Of a DNA stretch of 12,824 nt, positions 12,816 through 12,824 are shown one piece after another. Numbering within the stretch: the stretch's first letter is position 1; each line of letters begins with the position of its first letter. The translations under genes and the position numbers were made by a program. The notes beneath the pieces are model-generated. The model worked only from the letters and a program-made list of their open reading frames with translations, was not told the DNA's origin and made no database searches. This DNA comes from WVXT01 sp964345635 (GTDB taxonomy: Bacteria; UBA6262; WVXT01): contig CAYFRM010000041.1 in the NCBI GenBank assembly GCA_964345635.1, positions 1 through 12,824 of the forward strand. The letters are read 5' to 3'.

Positions 12816-12824
12816 TGGAGTATA

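Overview
The window is 12.8 kb of densely packed bacterial chromosome. Every supported protein gene lies on the + strand. The core is a biosynthetic cluster for branched-chain amino acids and phosphatidylethanolamine: ilvC, psd, pssA, leuA, leuC, leuD, leuB, asd, ecfT, truA. Gaps are short (0 to about 48 bases) except where a mobile element sits between leuB and asd. Psd plus PssA implies phosphatidylethanolamine membranes. Gene order, moderate base composition, many GTG starts, a short archaeal-type LeuC/LeuD pair, a REP-associated transposase and a c-di-GMP riboswitch suggest an anaerobic Gram-negative-type lineage, perhaps deltaproteobacterial or an uncultivated phylum such as Omnitrophota. 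That placement is inference; there is no rRNA or marker gene to fix it.

Layout. 1-55: short leader with a strong ribosome binding site. 56-1051: ketol-acid reductoisomerase with an unusual cofactor loop. 1059-2493: psd and pssA, the two steps from CDP-diacylglycerol to phosphatidylethanolamine. 2524-7025: leuA, leuC, leuD and leuB, a complete leucine branch. 7024-7761: a 738-bp element with one intact REP-associated Y1 transposase (RAYT) between perfect 24-bp inverted repeats. 7733-8809: asd, whose best start codon and ribosome binding site lie inside the tail of the element. 8810-10351: ecfT and truA. 10352-10532: a gene-free spacer with a REP-like fragment, two TTTA-loop hairpins and a promoter. 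10533-12636: an exported HEAT-repeat protein and an overlapping exported protein of unknown function. 12637-12824: a sigma-70-type promoter followed by a cyclic di-GMP-I (GEMM-I) riboswitch; the controlled gene lies beyond the window.

How it fits together. IlvC and LeuABCD make valine/isoleucine precursors and leucine; Asd supplies aspartate semialdehyde for lysine, threonine, methionine and isoleucine. PssA and Psd make the main zwitterionic phospholipid. The most distinctive signals are: (a) the RAYT element and related REP-like motifs that overlap the stop codons of leuA, leuB, the transposase and (nearly) truA; (b) capture of asd translation initiation by the element; (c) cofactor-site substitutions in IlvC and LeuB pointing in opposite directions; and (d) a c-di-GMP riboswitch at the right edge. 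I see no CRISPR array, prophage or defence system, and no clearly new multi-gene system. The least-explained part is the exported HEAT/unknown gene pair.
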